DNA from: Brettanomyces bruxellensis
Taxonomy: Eukaryota > Ascomycota > Pichiomycetes > Pichiales > Pichiaceae
DNA: 64,000 nt
Assembly: GCF_011074885.1 (NCBI RefSeq)
Contig: NC_054687.1
Location: 248,001 to 312,000, forward strand
Reading direction: 5' to 3'
The notes beneath the pieces are model-generated. The model had not been told where the DNA came from. It ran no database searches and saw only the letters and a program-made list of their open reading frames with translations. This document shows, piece by piece, positions 30,245 to 40,856 of the stretch. A program made the position numbers and the translations under genes. How positions within the stretch are numbered: position 1 is the first letter of the stretch; every line of letters begins with the position of its first letter.

Positions 30245-33200
30245 TCAAAAAGTAAACTCGCTGGCAAACTTGTTGGTGAAGCTCTCGATGACACTTCGGG
30301 AGGCCCGATCATCAGAATCTTGCTCCTGATCACCATAATCTTGCTCCTGGTCATCGGAATCTTGCTCCTGGTCACCATAATTGCCCTTCCGGGCGTAAGA
30401 ATAGTGCTCAGCCTGGTCGATGGTTGGCCAGGGGTTGTTTTCCTGGCCTCCCAGAACAGAGGCATCGCAAGAAACCAAAGTAGCGGTATCGGACTCGCGG
30501 TAGTTGGATTTCTGGTACATCTGGGCACGTGGGCTGGGCCGGGCATAGGCTGGGGCCCCAAGCCGCACGGAGCACACACGCATGCGGCCAAGCTGCCCCT
30601 CGACAAGGCAGCCTCGATCCCGGTAGTAGTGGAGGAGCGAAGCCCACAAGCGGTCGCGGGAGAGTGTGATGGGGTTGCCGAGGATGATGAGGCCATAACG
30701 GGCACGGGTCAAGGCGACGTTGAGCCGGCGGGGGTCGCGGAGAAAGCCGAGCTGGTGGAAGTCGTTGGATCGGACGCACGAGAAGATGATGAAGTCCTTC
30801 TCGCGGCCCTGGAACGCGTCCACGGAGACCACCTCGACGTGCTGGAGGGCGTCGGTGATGTCCGGGGAGGCATTAAGCAGCATGTACGAGGAGATGAAGT
30901 GACGCTGACCCTCGTAGGGTGTCACAATGCCAATCTGCTCGGGGGACACGCCGGCAGAAAACATTCGCGAGACGATTTTGAAGCAGTTTGTGGCCTCTGT
31001 GCGATTCAAGTAGGACACGCCGGAGGATGAGAGCTCCTCTGGGCCGAAGCAGGCCCAAAACATGAGTGGGGAACCGGAGATAGGCCAGGGGAACCCGGAA
31101 GCAGCCCCGGAGCGCTGCGAAGCGGACACGCCGTTGTGCAAGGAGCCCTCGTAAAACACGTTTGACGAGAATTCCGCAAGCCCCGGGTGCATGCGGTACT
31201 GGACCTCCAAGCGGACCGGGGTGTTGCCAAGCAAGATCAGCCGCTCGAAAAGTGACTGGCCCAGACCCAGGCTGCGAACCCGGGGGTCGCCGATCACGGG
31301 ACCGAGCTGCTGGTGGTCTCCCACCAGGATCACCTGCCGGGCGCCCCGGGCGATCGGGATCAGGCACTCCGGCTCCGTCGCCTGCGTACTCTCGTCGATC
31401 AACACCGTGCACGCCGCCCAGTGGCCCGGTAGCTGCCCGCTGCCCGCCGTCACGCAAGTGCAGCACACCACCTCTGCCCGTGTCACCACCGCCGCCTCCC
31501 GGGCCCTCACCAGCGACGTGTACTCCCGGTACTCCTGCTCCGAAAGCTCCCCGGTCTCCTCCCGCCGGCGCAGCAGCCTCCGGAGCCGCCCGCCTGCCGT
31601 CCGCGCCACCACGCTGTCCAAACTACACTTCTCCACCTCCTCCTGGTCGCACGTCCACCCGCGTGCCGCCACACGCACCACGCGGAGCCCGAGCCGTGCA
31701 AGCTGCAACGTCAAGTGGTCCACAGCCACGTTTGACGGTGCACACACGAGCACCGGGGGAGGTTTGCGTGTGCTACCTTTATCCTTCCCCCCCTTATCCT
31801 TGGCCTTATCCTTAGCCTTACCCTTAGCCTTACCACTCCGCCGCATCCGACACAACTGATACACTATCGTGGCAGACGTAACCGTCTTTCCCGTACCAGG
31901 AGGCCCCTGGATGAGCGTGAGCGGGTTTCGCAAGGCCGTCTGCACGGCATTCAGCTGCGAGGCATTCAACTCCAGCTCCTTGCTCACCGAAAGACGCGCG
32001 GGCAACTCCACATCAAAAGTCTCGGCGGGCTGATCCTTACCAAGCAACTTGTAGTAAAGATACTTGGACACAGACTTCTGGTCCAACGCGAACCGCTTCA
32101 ATGCCTCCTGCATCCGGTCGTACGGCACGCTCTTCCACACGAGCTCGGCTGAGAACCCCTGCTGCACGTGCATCGGCGCGTCTTTCGACCGCATCTGCAC
32201 CGTCAGCTCCTCCGTCGACGGGCCGGGCAGACGCACCACGTACCCGGAGTCCTGCCAGGCGTCCAATTCTGGCACGGCCTCGTGCGACAGCCGGATCTCG
32301 TCGCCAACCGCCATCTTGAACTCCGCGAACTCGTACGACGGCAAAATGAACGACGCCATCTTCTTCTTGTTCACGCCCACAGACCACCGCACCTTGATCT
32401 CTTTCAAGATCTTCGACTCCTTCACTCGGTGGAAGTAGTTCGCCTCCGCCTCCACCAACGGGCCGAACGTCCGCTGGTACTCGAACCCGTCCTTGTACAC
32501 CAACTGCACTGGTTCCAGTGCCTCCACAGCATCCCCTCCGGCGTCCTCGACGCCAGATTCATCCACACTTCCAATCTTCCGGCCGTCTGAAGCCGCCTGC
32601 TGCCCGCTCTCACGCCACATGGCCTCCAGGTCCGAGATCTGCTTCATCCCGGGAACCCCGGACACCATCTCGTCGTCCTGGGGAGGCCGTGCAAGCCATG
32701 GCAACAAGTGCCGCCCCTCAATGAGCGGCTGCCAGTGCTCCATGTCCCACTCCGGGTTCTGCTTCGTCTGCGCGCACGGCAGACGGCACAAGAGCACCAC
32801 GACCGACTCCTCCTTGGCTGCCACGAAGCCCAGCGAAAACACGTTTTTGTTCCCGCACTTGTAGCACTCTAAAGGCGTGTCGCCCATCTCCGACTCCGGG
32901 TGCAACGCCAAGCTGTTATGGTGGCTCATCGTCATGTGGATCACGATGTGCGACCCCCTTGCACCGTTCTGCCCGTTGCAGAACCACCTCTTGCACACCG
33001 TGCACTGGATCACGCTCTGGGGCGAGCTGCAACCACAATACGCACATGCGTATGCAGGGAGTGCGATATCGTGCAAATCGGCTCGCACCGTGGGGGCCAT
33101 AGTCGATGGCTCCGATTGTGCAAACGACGATGTTTCAAATGTGCCTGATACGCTTGCACTGCTTTGCATTTCGTCCTCATGCCCGGAGGTGCTCATCTGC

Positions 33201-33256
33201 GCCGCCGAAACGTCCTCTTTTGCATTATAATCATGTGAAATAGTCATAATTCCCAT
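30245..33256 (-). CDS. NAM7: UPF1/NAM7, RNA helicase of nonsense-mediated mRNA decay
   Basis: An ATP-dependent 5'-3' SF1 RNA helicase that triggers decay of mRNAs with premature stops; cytoplasmic, partner of Upf2 and Upf3. It has 1003 residues. The N-terminal CH zinc domain begins at C71 (CAYCGCSSPQSVIQCTVCKRWFC) and runs to about 165 with CYKCGNKNVFSLGF. Domain 1B follows. The Walker A GPPGTGKT lies at about 448, the Walker B LIDESTQATEPE at about 618, and motif III is ILVGDHQQLGPVI. Motif IV-VI elements are LEVQYRMHPGLAEF, VDAFQGREKDFIIFSCVR and LNVALTRARYGLIILGN. A Lys-Gly-rich insert KGKAKDKAKDKGGKDKG sits in domain 1A. The C-terminal tail carries an acidic repeat, DQEQDSDDQEQDYGDQEQD. 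The gene is strongly GC-rich compared with flanks. Confidence 0.97.
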   Translation of the reverse strand: MGIMTISHDYNAKEDVSAAQMSTSGHEDEMQSSASVSGTFETSSFAQSEPSTMAPTVRADLHDIALPAYACAYCGCSSPQSVIQCTVCKRWFCNGQNGARGSHIVIHMTMSHHNSLALHPESEMGDTPLECYKCGNKNVFSLGFVAAKEESVVVLLCRLPCAQTKQNPEWDMEHWQPLIEGRHLLPWLARPPQDDEMVSGVPGMKQISDLEAMWRESGQQAASDGRKIGSVDESGVEDAGGDAVEALEPVQLVYKDGFEYQRTFGPLVEAEANYFHRVKESKILKEIKVRWSVGVNKKKMASFILPSYEFAEFKMAVGDEIRLSHEAVPELDAWQDSGYVVRLPGPSTEELTVQMRSKDAPMHVQQGFSAELVWKSVPYDRMQEALKRFALDQKSVSKYLYYKLLGKDQPAETFDVELPARLSVSKELELNASQLNAVQTALRNPLTLIQGPPGTGKTVTSATIVYQLCRMRRSGKAKGKAKDKAKDKGGKDKGSTRKPPPVLVCAPSNVAVDHLTLQLARLGLRVVRVAARGWTCDQEEVEKCSLDSVVARTAGGRLRRLLRRREETGELSEQEYREYTSLVRAREAAVVTRAEVVCCTCVTAGSGQLPGHWAACTVLIDESTQATEPECLIPIARGARQVILVGDHQQLGPVIGDPRVRSLGLGQSLFERLILLGNTPVRLEVQYRMHPGLAEFSSNVFYEGSLHNGVSASQRSGAASGFPWPISGSPLMFWACFGPEELSSSGVSYLNRTEATNCFKIVSRMFSAGVSPEQIGIVTPYEGQRHFISSYMLLNASPDITDALQHVEVVSVDAFQGREKDFIIFSCVRSNDFHQLGFLRDPRRLNVALTRARYGLIILGNPITLSRDRLWASLLHYYRDRGCLVEGQLGRMRVCSVRLGAPAYARPSPRAQMYQKSNYRESDTATLVSCDASVLGGQENNPWPTIDQAEHYSYARKGNYGDQEQDSDDQEQDYGDQEQDSDDRASRSVIESFTNKFASEFTF

Positions 33257-33356
33257 GTATGCGGATTGATCTAACTGATCTCCCTGCTGGCAACGGAAAG
33301 ATGGAGCATGTTCTGCGTATTGAAAGGTGAGGAAGTAGGTGAATGAATGGGAGTGA

Positions 33357-33380
33357 AAAAAAAAAAAAAAAAAAAAAAAA
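33357..33380. repeat. Poly(A) run of 24
   Basis: Uninterrupted A24, about 100 bp upstream of the UPF1 start (which reads on the minus strand), a likely nucleosome-excluding poly(dA:dT) tract. Confidence 0.9.
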
Positions 33381-35349
33381 TTGCCAATGCAAACCCTTAC
33401 ACAGGCTAGAAAATTCCGAAACAGGAAAGGGACTAGGAAAGGGACTAGGAAAGGGACTAGGAAAGAAACCGGGAAATGGGTGGGTCTTATATAGTTGTGG
33501 AAAAGGGATCAGGGGAGAAAAAAAAAATGAGGATTAGAAAATACAAATTGGGTACTAAGTAAATAAGTAGGAGAGAGAATTTTGAATTGAAAACAAGAAT
33601 AGGTAAACTTTTTGACCGTTCAGAAACAACCTTTTTACAAGTCACCTATCTTTAAAACACAAAACTTGTAGCACAAAAGCCTATCGAGGCAAACAAATAA
33701 AACAGTACAGCATAAATGAAATAGAATAAGTAGGGCAAAAAGCAAGACAAGGAGAGTTTGTAGTATAGAGGGAGCAGAATGCGTTATATCATGGTTAATT
33801 TGATCAAGGGAGTAAGGGATGAAAAGAAAGTGTAATGGAATAAGAGAAGAAAAGATGTAAAAGTAAAATAGAAATCAAAAGCAAAAGATGTAAAAAAAGT
33901 TATGCAGTACGATCAAAGGGATAGCGTAGGTAAATAAAAATAAAGGTACATATTTCTACCAAAACGAAAATGCCCCTAATGAGAGACAGACCACGATAAT
34001 CACGAAGTAAGGTTAGGTACTCGAGAATGATTAATATACGTGAAAATGTAGGATACAAATACATACCAACCGAAATGTTTTTCTATCATTTTCTCGGATT
34101 TACACGTAATTTCAACATATTTGATGAAGATCAATAGTTGTCTCTCGTTGACAGTTCATATCTTGTTATCTAATGAAATTACAGTGAAGTGTTAATGACA
34201 GCTTTTCTACTTTTGGAACAGGAGTAAATTCTCGCCTCTAGTTTTTAGACGCCTTATCTCAGCTCCACCGTCTAAAATAAGATCAGTTCTATTTTTCCAA
34301 CATATTGTTGTCTAAAGGTTGACAAAAGCTCAAACACGAAATTTATACCACGACAAGACATCGTATGCCAATGAATGTTTTAAAAATGAAGAAAATTAGT
34401 GAGGTATTGTAATAATTAATTATAGTCATTGTGATATTCTGCCGTCAGTGAAATATTCCAACAAAGTTGTCTCTGCGAAGCTACTCCTTCCTATTCGAGA
34501 TAAACTATCCTTGGAAACAAACTTTCGCGAACATGCCAATTAGCGCCGCAGTTTTCATTCGAAGGATTGATCAAAATCAGGCTACTTCTTTTCTCATCCA
34601 GCAATCATATCGTAACCAGTCTAAACAGACAAAGTTTCCTAAGTTGAATCTATGGAAAAATAAAAACTTTTAAAAATGAAGACAAAATTATCCTGTTGCT
34701 TGCAGTATATTCCACGACCAATTAAGAACAATGATATTGGCAATATTGTATTTATAGGGTTCCATGTTGAATACATTCATGATTGGTACCATGAGATTAA
34801 TTAATATTTTAAGTGGCAGATTTCAAGGCTCATCCGGAATAAGTTTCGTAGTTAATGCATTAAATAGGTACGCAATGAGTGTAAATTTCAAGAGCACTGC
34901 TTAAATCAAAGTTGGAATAAAGTTGACTGGCAGAAGATGGCATTGTAAATTGTTTTTGAGCAACAGTAATCCTGTAAGGTGCAAGTTTTATGGATATAGG
35001 ATAAGGTGGTGTGTAAACTTTTAAATCGGCGGATCTATTACAAAAGTTTAGATATTGATATATAATATTGAGCTTTGGTAATGAGGGTATCTGGCGATAT
35101 TGAGGGATATTGAGTGATGCTGAGTGATATTGAGAGACCTGAAGTGACTTCGAATGACCTTGAGTGATTTCAATATTGGCATAGTTTAAATAACAGAAAA
35201 GAATCTACGCCCCAAGAAAAGCATAAGTGATCAAGAGCAGTCACAGATGATATTAGTACAGCAAACGATGAATAAATAGAGTAAAGAGCGAGACAAGAAG
35301 TGATGGAATAAACCGATCCTAGCGAATGTAAGAAAGAAAGAAAGAAACG

Positions 35350-35462
35350 AAGCAAAAACAACACAAAAATGAAGCAAAAATGAAGCAAAAATGAAGCAAA
35401 AACAAAGCAAAAATGAAGCAAAAACAAAGCAAAAATGAAGCAAAAACAAAGCAAAAACAAAG
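35350..35462. repeat. 11-bp AAGCAAAAATG minisatellite
   Basis: About ten copies of AAGCAAAAATG / AAGCAAAAACA, directly 3' of the serine-rich gene. Read on the minus strand it gives a spurious repeating Phe/Leu/Cys-rich frame. Confidence 0.85.
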
Positions 35463-35495
35463 ATCAATAACAAAGATAGAAAGCATGATCACACA

Positions 35496-37349
35496 CTAAT
35501 TGCCACCAAAACTATTATGTAGCTCTCTGGAGCGCTGTTGAAGCAAATCCTTGGCTGAACAAACGTTCACCGCCTCATTGCGCTCCAAATTAGTTTCCTC
35601 GGCACTTTCTGAGTCTTTGCGCTCCCCGCAGAGAACCGCATCAAGTCCACCGCTCTCCAGATTAGCACCACGCGAAAAGCATGTTTCCAACGGCGTGCCG
35701 ACGGCTGCCTGGTCCCTTGTGCGCTTTCCGCAGGGAACCCAGTCCGAAATAATGTCTGTTGCCTCGTTACCGTTGGAAGACATCGAATTCACATTATCCT
35801 CGGGCTCCGACGAAAGGGAGAACAAATCGCAATTGTCATCTGTGGTGGAGGGCGGGGAGATGGCACCGAGAGAGCTTGAAACTGCGCCGGCCATGCCGAC
35901 GGCACGAATCTTGCCGTCTGGGGAGAGGCCGGGGCGCACGAGAATGGACGCGCCAGCGCCAGCGCTTCCTCCCGCACCCGCACTGCCCCCTGCGCTTAAC
36001 TCCGAAACGCCGCCGGTCGACACCGAGGACGATGCCGCTGTTGCGGGCGACATCACAAGGTCGCGTGAGAGCTTTGAGCTTTTCTCAAAGTTCACAAGAT
36101 CGGAATAAGAGTAGAAACTGATGCTTTTGCGGCCAGAGTCGATCGCCCCGGAGAACGATTCTCCGGACATGTTAGAGCCGGCGGAGCCAACTGGTGCCAC
36201 TTGCTGCGCTGCCTGCACCGGCGCTGGCGCCAACTGTACCGATATAGGCGACACCGACGTCCCCGTAATATCCGCAGCGCCGGCGGTTCCCGCAGATGAC
36301 TGTGTACTACGCCTGCGCCCAACAGAGCGCATGAATGCGGACGAGGGGCTGCGGAAGCCCAATTGCACAACATCGACGTCGTTTAGATTTTGGTTTGTTA
36401 TTAATTCGACTGTCGAGTCCAAAACGGGCGACGTGAAATCTTCAGTTATAAGATGTGGCGCCTGGATGCGCAACGAGGACGATCTTCTTTGGGATGCGGG
36501 GTGGAAGCCTCGGCATGATGCGGAGCGCGGCAGTGCGCCAGGGGTTGGCGCGCCACACTGGCTGCGCCTGGATGGTGCGGGAATCGAGATAAGCGACGAG
36601 TGCGCTGGTTCAAATGCAGATGACCGCCGCAATGGCGCACACCCTGCGCGCGCACGCGCCGCCGCCGGCTTATTCGGCGACCAGCTGTTCGACAGCCGCC
36701 TGTTTGCTGGCGCAGCGCCATCGTGCTGCCACCATGCGTCGCGCTGCACCGGCTGAAAATCAAAGTACTCTCCCTTTGCCTCCTGAAGTTTCTTGTGATA
36801 CTTCCATTTGTGCTTGCGCGACGAATGACGCTGTGTGTCGGGCGCATCGTGCGCATCGCGCTGGCTGCGCTCGGCATGCTCAGTACGCTCAGCGCGGCTT
36901 GCTGCAGGCGGAACCGCCAACGGATCACCCAGCGCACCCTCCTCCTCTTTCTCCGAGTCAACAGACCCAGACTCCGCACTTCCATCAATGCAGTCCGAGG
37001 TGTCGAGGGGACCGCCTCTCTCCTCATGCTTTGCGCTTATCTCCCCGGGCTCTGCACCTACCTCCTCACGCTCTGCGCCTATATCCTCGCGCTGATCGCT
37101 GCGCATACCCGCCTTGCCGCCGGCCGCGCTGCCGCTCGACTTGTGTCGGCTAAAATGAAACATGGAAAACATCCGGGTCGGGCTGTGCGAGTGGGATATT
37201 TCCTCCGGACTTGCGTCCGCAGAATTTCCGCTTTTCGAAGATGAAATAATCACGCTCGCAGACGGTTGCCCATTAGAGGTTGATTCTGGTGGTGCCGACG
37301 ACCCTTTTTGAGAACCGGCAGACGATTTTCGCCAGTTGAAATACGGCAT
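35496..37349 (-). CDS. Uncharacterised serine/alanine-rich protein, 617 residues
   Basis: I do not recognise the family. The protein is mostly low-complexity: Ser/Gly/Ala-rich, with an acidic stretch (SEKEEEGALGD) and a Lys/His-rich patch (SSRKHKWKYHKKLQE). Candidate conserved islands are FNWRKSS at the N-terminus, GEYFDFQPVQRDAWW at about 195, the paired RRSSSLRIQAP and LITEDFTSPVLDSTVELIT at about 300-320, VVQLGFRSPSSAFMRS, RKSISFYSYSDLVNFEKSSK at about 410, and AKDLLQQRSRELHNSFGGN at the very end. Many RRSS/RRRSTQSS motifs could be basophilic kinase sites. No membrane segment or signal peptide is seen. The continuous frame, the ATG context and the island pattern support a real gene, possibly a signalling or polarity adaptor. 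Confidence 0.75.
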   Translation of the reverse strand: MPYFNWRKSSAGSQKGSSAPPESTSNGQPSASVIISSSKSGNSADASPEEISHSHSPTRMFSMFHFSRHKSSGSAAGGKAGMRSDQREDIGAEREEVGAEPGEISAKHEERGGPLDTSDCIDGSAESGSVDSEKEEEGALGDPLAVPPAASRAERTEHAERSQRDAHDAPDTQRHSSRKHKWKYHKKLQEAKGEYFDFQPVQRDAWWQHDGAAPANRRLSNSWSPNKPAAARARAGCAPLRRSSAFEPAHSSLISIPAPSRRSQCGAPTPGALPRSASCRGFHPASQRRSSSLRIQAPHLITEDFTSPVLDSTVELITNQNLNDVDVVQLGFRSPSSAFMRSVGRRRSTQSSAGTAGAADITGTSVSPISVQLAPAPVQAAQQVAPVGSAGSNMSGESFSGAIDSGRKSISFYSYSDLVNFEKSSKLSRDLVMSPATAASSSVSTGGVSELSAGGSAGAGGSAGAGASILVRPGLSPDGKIRAVGMAGAVSSSLGAISPPSTTDDNCDLFSLSSEPEDNVNSMSSNGNEATDIISDWVPCGKRTRDQAAVGTPLETCFSRGANLESGGLDAVLCGERKDSESAEETNLERNEAVNVCSAKDLLQQRSRELHNSFGGN

Positions 37350-38993
37350 TTTAATATGTGGGGATTCAAACGGGCGATTTCAAAAAGTCTATGTGAAGGC
37401 TGACGTGACTCGTGTATACTTTATTGCTTGTTGTATACTGTAATATATTTGCGTATTTTTATACTTTTGTACTATGTGCTTGTATTTGTATACTTCTGTA
37501 CTATATGCCTGTATTTGTATACTAATGTATCGGTGTGCTTGTATTTGTATACTAATATATTATGTATACTTGAGTGCTGTATCAGCGTATTTGTGTTATA
37601 TACACTGATGTACTTGCTTATCGGCTTATCTGGTATTTGCGTATTTGCACTTGTGCAGTTTTACCCCCAGGTTGCTTGTTTCTATTTGTATATCGCCGTA
37701 TTCTCCCTTAAACCACTTATCTGTGTATATGTTACTCGTATGCCTGCTATAGACTGACTGCTTGGCTGCTGGCTTTAAACAGTATGGTAATTGGTAGGGC
37801 TGTGATGAGATGGTGAGGACAAGAAACACTGATGAAGGAAGTGAGAAATTGAGAGGTGCCAATGATTGTATGGTGGAGATAATAATTAATTTCAACTATG
37901 CAGAACAAAAAATAAAACTGAGTTCTGGAATTCGCAGAAAATGAAATGAAAGGGAAAAGAAAATAGAAGTCAAAGGGAAATCCAAGGAAAAGGAACTGGA
38001 GAACGATGATACTAGATAAAAAAAAAAATGACAGAGAGACCTTACAGCACCAAGGAAGACGGAGAAGGGGAAAAAAAAATAGCAAATACGACACCGCGGG
38101 AAAAGTCGTCATGCCCGGTAGTGGGGAAAAGATAGCCAGGGAAAAACTACGACAACAAACAAGAGCGACAACAATGGAAAAAATGTGGTTGAGTTATCTG
38201 AGAATAATGGAATCAGCGAGTTTGCCGAACTGAGGCACATAATTCGTTTTGAGGGGAGGAGAAAAGGAGGGAGGGGACGAAGGGACTCGCGCGGGTGCAC
38301 TAATCAGCATGTGGCTTTTTGATGTTGAAAAAAGCACAATTTCAGTTCAATGCCCATATTCCTAAGCCAATGCCGGCAGCGGAGGCTCATCCCATCCATA
38401 ATTACATAGAGTACTGGATATTGAAAAAAAAGTATCCATAAAACTGAAGCAAAAATCTAAAATGGCTCCACATTTGGCACACGAGTACAAAGGGCGGCTT
38501 TAATGCAGTTTGTGCTTGGCCTTTCTTGGCAATTGAAGAAAAAGCACGAGATTCTGCTTGAGATGGTGAGCGCAGCAGGGTCGGCAAGTTGTAAAGCGCA
38601 AGTAGGACCGTTGCAGCGTGCGCTTCCTGTTCTCTGCAGCGCAGGGGTCATGCGCATTTCAGCTTCACACTTGCCCCTCACCGGAGTTAACTGCCTAAAT
38701 TTTTTCCGTTGTTCGAAATTGATGCACGTGCAATTGCGTAGCGAGTTGATTGAATCGAGTCGCCGACGCCGACGCGTCGACGCAAGCTGCGGGTCGATAG
38801 ACGTGACTGCGTTTTGAATTTTATATTTTTCGTTTTTTTTTGCCGTCACTCTCTTGTGGCAAAAATATAGCTTCGTGAATCTCTTCAGCCCCAGCTAGAT
38901 CTGCCAAAACTAACGAAACCATACAGCAAAATACAATTTGCGTAAAGAATAAAATAGTCAGGCGCATAATTAAACGAACTGAAACCACATACA
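37350..38993. other. Divergent spacer between Ser-rich gene and RPN12
   Basis: 1.6 kb. A degenerate repeat built on TTGTATACT/TGTACTATATG occupies 37430-37640, with A-rich purine stretches at 37900-38060. A moderately GC-rich patch at 38500-38810 contains GTCGCCGACGCCGACGCGTC; the ACGCGT there (about 38773) is an MCB-type site. No gene is seen. Confidence 0.45.
38855..38863 (+). promoter_or_regulatory. RPN12: PACE-like element upstream of RPN12
   Basis: TGTGGCAAA matches eight of nine bases of the proteasome-associated control element GGTGGCAAA bound by Rpn4 in S. cerevisiae. It lies about 130 bp upstream of the RPN12 ATG, the usual distance. The gene context makes the match credible. Confidence 0.5.
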
Positions 38994-39800
38994 ATGTCGT
39001 TGGAGAAACTCACTACGGAATTAACAGCCCATTTTAAGCAAAACGAGTACCAAACATGTGTGAAGCTGCTTACACCGATTAGAGTGGAATTAGTGAAGAA
39101 TGGGCTTTTAGTGCCAACTATAGACGCACGCATTAATCCAAATGACATGGTGATCACGAGATCGATCCTCGAGATCGGCGCTTTGGCATCGATAAACACG
39201 AAGAATGCATCCGAATTCTCCAATTACATAACTTTACTCAAGCCTTTCTACAACTTACCCGAGGAGGTCATCCCTACATCTGCAAACAGAAACAAGCTCC
39301 TTAGTCTTTACCTCTTGCTTTTATTGACACAGGACGGGCTTGCCTCTTTTCATGTTGAACTTGAAAAGTTCCAGAACTTTGGACAGTCGGTCGATGAGAT
39401 GGAGAAAGACGAATTTCTACAGGTGCCGATCAAATTTGAGAAATGGATCATCGATGGCGACTTTAACAAAGTGTATGAGGCCCTTTCTTTGAAGCACAAG
39501 TTCCCATGCAAGGAGTTCAACTTTTTCGAGTCGGATCTTTTGAGTTCTATCCAGTTAAACATCGCCGAAAGTCTTCAGTCAGCCTACAAGAATCTTCCAC
39601 TTGAAAATTTGAAGATGCTTCTTTTCCTCAAGTCCAACGAGGAGGCCAACAGTTTCATCACAGAATTTGGCTGGACGCTTCACAATGGAACTGTGTACTT
39701 TGCCAAAAAGCAGAAAGTGCTCGAGGAGGAGATTACAGATGAAAAACTCATCATCAAGAATGCGTTGGGTTACGCTAGAGAGATGGAGAGCATCATATGA
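38994..39800 (+). CDS. RPN12: 26S proteasome regulatory subunit Rpn12
   Basis: A PCI-domain lid subunit of the 19S regulatory particle whose incorporation completes lid assembly. It has 268 residues, against about 274 in S. cerevisiae. N-terminal helical repeats are LTTELTAHFKQNEYQTCVKLLTPIRVELVKNGLL. The middle has ILEIGALASINTKNASEFSNYITLLKPFY and LLSLYLLLLLTQDGLASFHVELEKF, and the PCI winged helix has LKMLLFLKSNEEANSFITEFGWTLHNGTVYF near the C-terminus. The gene ends with ALGYAREMESII, like the Rpn12 tail needed for assembly. A proteasome-type promoter box lies upstream. Confidence 0.95.
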   Translation: MSLEKLTTELTAHFKQNEYQTCVKLLTPIRVELVKNGLLVPTIDARINPNDMVITRSILEIGALASINTKNASEFSNYITLLKPFYNLPEEVIPTSANRNKLLSLYLLLLLTQDGLASFHVELEKFQNFGQSVDEMEKDEFLQVPIKFEKWIIDGDFNKVYEALSLKHKFPCKEFNFFESDLLSSIQLNIAESLQSAYKNLPLENLKMLLFLKSNEEANSFITEFGWTLHNGTVYFAKKQKVLEEEITDEKLIIKNALGYAREMESII

Positions 39801-40085
39801 TTGGTGCAAGGATGCGGCTGCGGTCTTGTGTGGGATGAATAAAGAGAATGAATAACAAAAAATAAAGAAATAATTGTGATGTCGGGCTTCGAATCGTTTG
39901 AAACATCGAATGTGTAGAGGTAAAAGGGAAGAAGGTGAAGTAAGAAGGGAAATGGTTATATTAGATAAAGATGAGTGTAAGATAAGAGATGGTGATGTTG
40001 GATAAAAGAATCAAGATGGAAAGCATATTGTGATGTGCTGATCTCTGCCATTTGTTATTATAAGTAGATGTAAGATATACAAATT

Positions 40086-40190
40086 GTACATATAGGTGCA
40101 TACAATAGTACATATAGGTGCATACAATAGTACATATAATGGTGCATTCAATAGTACATATAATGGTGCATTCAATAGTACATATAAACG
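40086..40190. repeat. 22-24-bp GTACATATA...CAATA tandem repeat
   Basis: Four units: two of GTACATATAGGTGCATACAA-TA and two longer ones with TAATGGTGCATTCAATA, followed by a decayed unit. The gradual 22 to 24-bp change suggests stepwise duplication. Confidence 0.88.
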
Positions 40191-40409
40191 TTACATACGA
40201 TGTTACATTCAATACTACATACAAATAATACATAAAATGTGGATGTCAAACGTGGAAAGCGAATATGGCAAACAAGGACAACAAAAGATACGAAATGGCA
40301 TAAAGAGTAAAAAGGACTATTTACGAATCTCTAGAAGTATAGGCTTTGAAAAGTAACCTGGGGAAAAAGGCGTGGGGAGAACGGGTGATGCCATTTGAAG
40401 CCGACTTAA

Positions 40410-40520
40410 GTTGATCAAAGCTGATCAAAGCTGAGCCGATCTAAGCCGATCTAAGCCGATTTAAGTTGATCAAAGTATAACAAAGCTGATTAAAGCTGAT
40501 TAAAGCTGATTAAAGCTAAT
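40410..40520. repeat. 10-11-bp CTGATTAAAG / CCGATCTAAG tandem array
   Basis: Alternating blocks of GATCAAAGCT, GATCTAAGCC and GATTAAAGCT, about nine or ten units. It behaves as a minisatellite and has no coding sense. Confidence 0.85.
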
Positions 40521-40856
40521 AACCGACCGAACCTGATTGAAGCTTAAAGCTGCTTATTAAGACATAAAGCTAAATAATATTTTGGTCACAGACGCGCAAC
40601 TTTTTTCTCCTTTTTTCATTCTGCTTATTTACGTTTTGCGATTTTTTCGAGCTGATTCCATTTATCTCCCTCACCGAAGCCAAAAATCGCAGATTACCCG
40701 ATTAGGATAAACGGATCTTCAGGATGTCGGGATTCTGCATTTCCATCTTTGGTAGCCTAACCTTGAATGTACACATCTTGTTCTTGCAGAAAAGATCATT
40801 CATCCGCGAATGTGTTCGGAAATTAAGGATATACCCGCAGACACACTTATTCTTTT

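Larger units (their letters stand above)
33257..35495. other. Spacer between UPF1 and the Ser-rich gene, with tandem repeats
   Basis: 2.2 kb, AT-rich, no convincing gene. It holds a 24-base poly(A) run at 33357-33380, about 100 bp upstream of the UPF1 start. A 12-bp repeat GGAAAGGGACTA is present about 3.5 times at 33424-33465. A GATATTGAGTGAT-like repeat occupies about 35090-35170, and an 11-bp AAGCAAAAATG array is at the 3' side. Confidence 0.6.
39801..40840. other. Repeat-rich spacer 3' of RPN12
   Basis: No gene seen. It carries the two tandem-repeat arrays listed separately and AT-rich flanks. Confidence 0.45.

Noticed and set aside
30185..31815. Long plus-strand frames opposite UPF1
   Set aside because: They are antisense shadows created by high GC3 in UPF1; their sequences are Arg/Pro/Ser-rich and match no family.
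35170..35473. Phe/Leu/Cys-repeat open frames
   Set aside because: They are translations of an 11-bp minisatellite and would be extreme low-complexity sequence.
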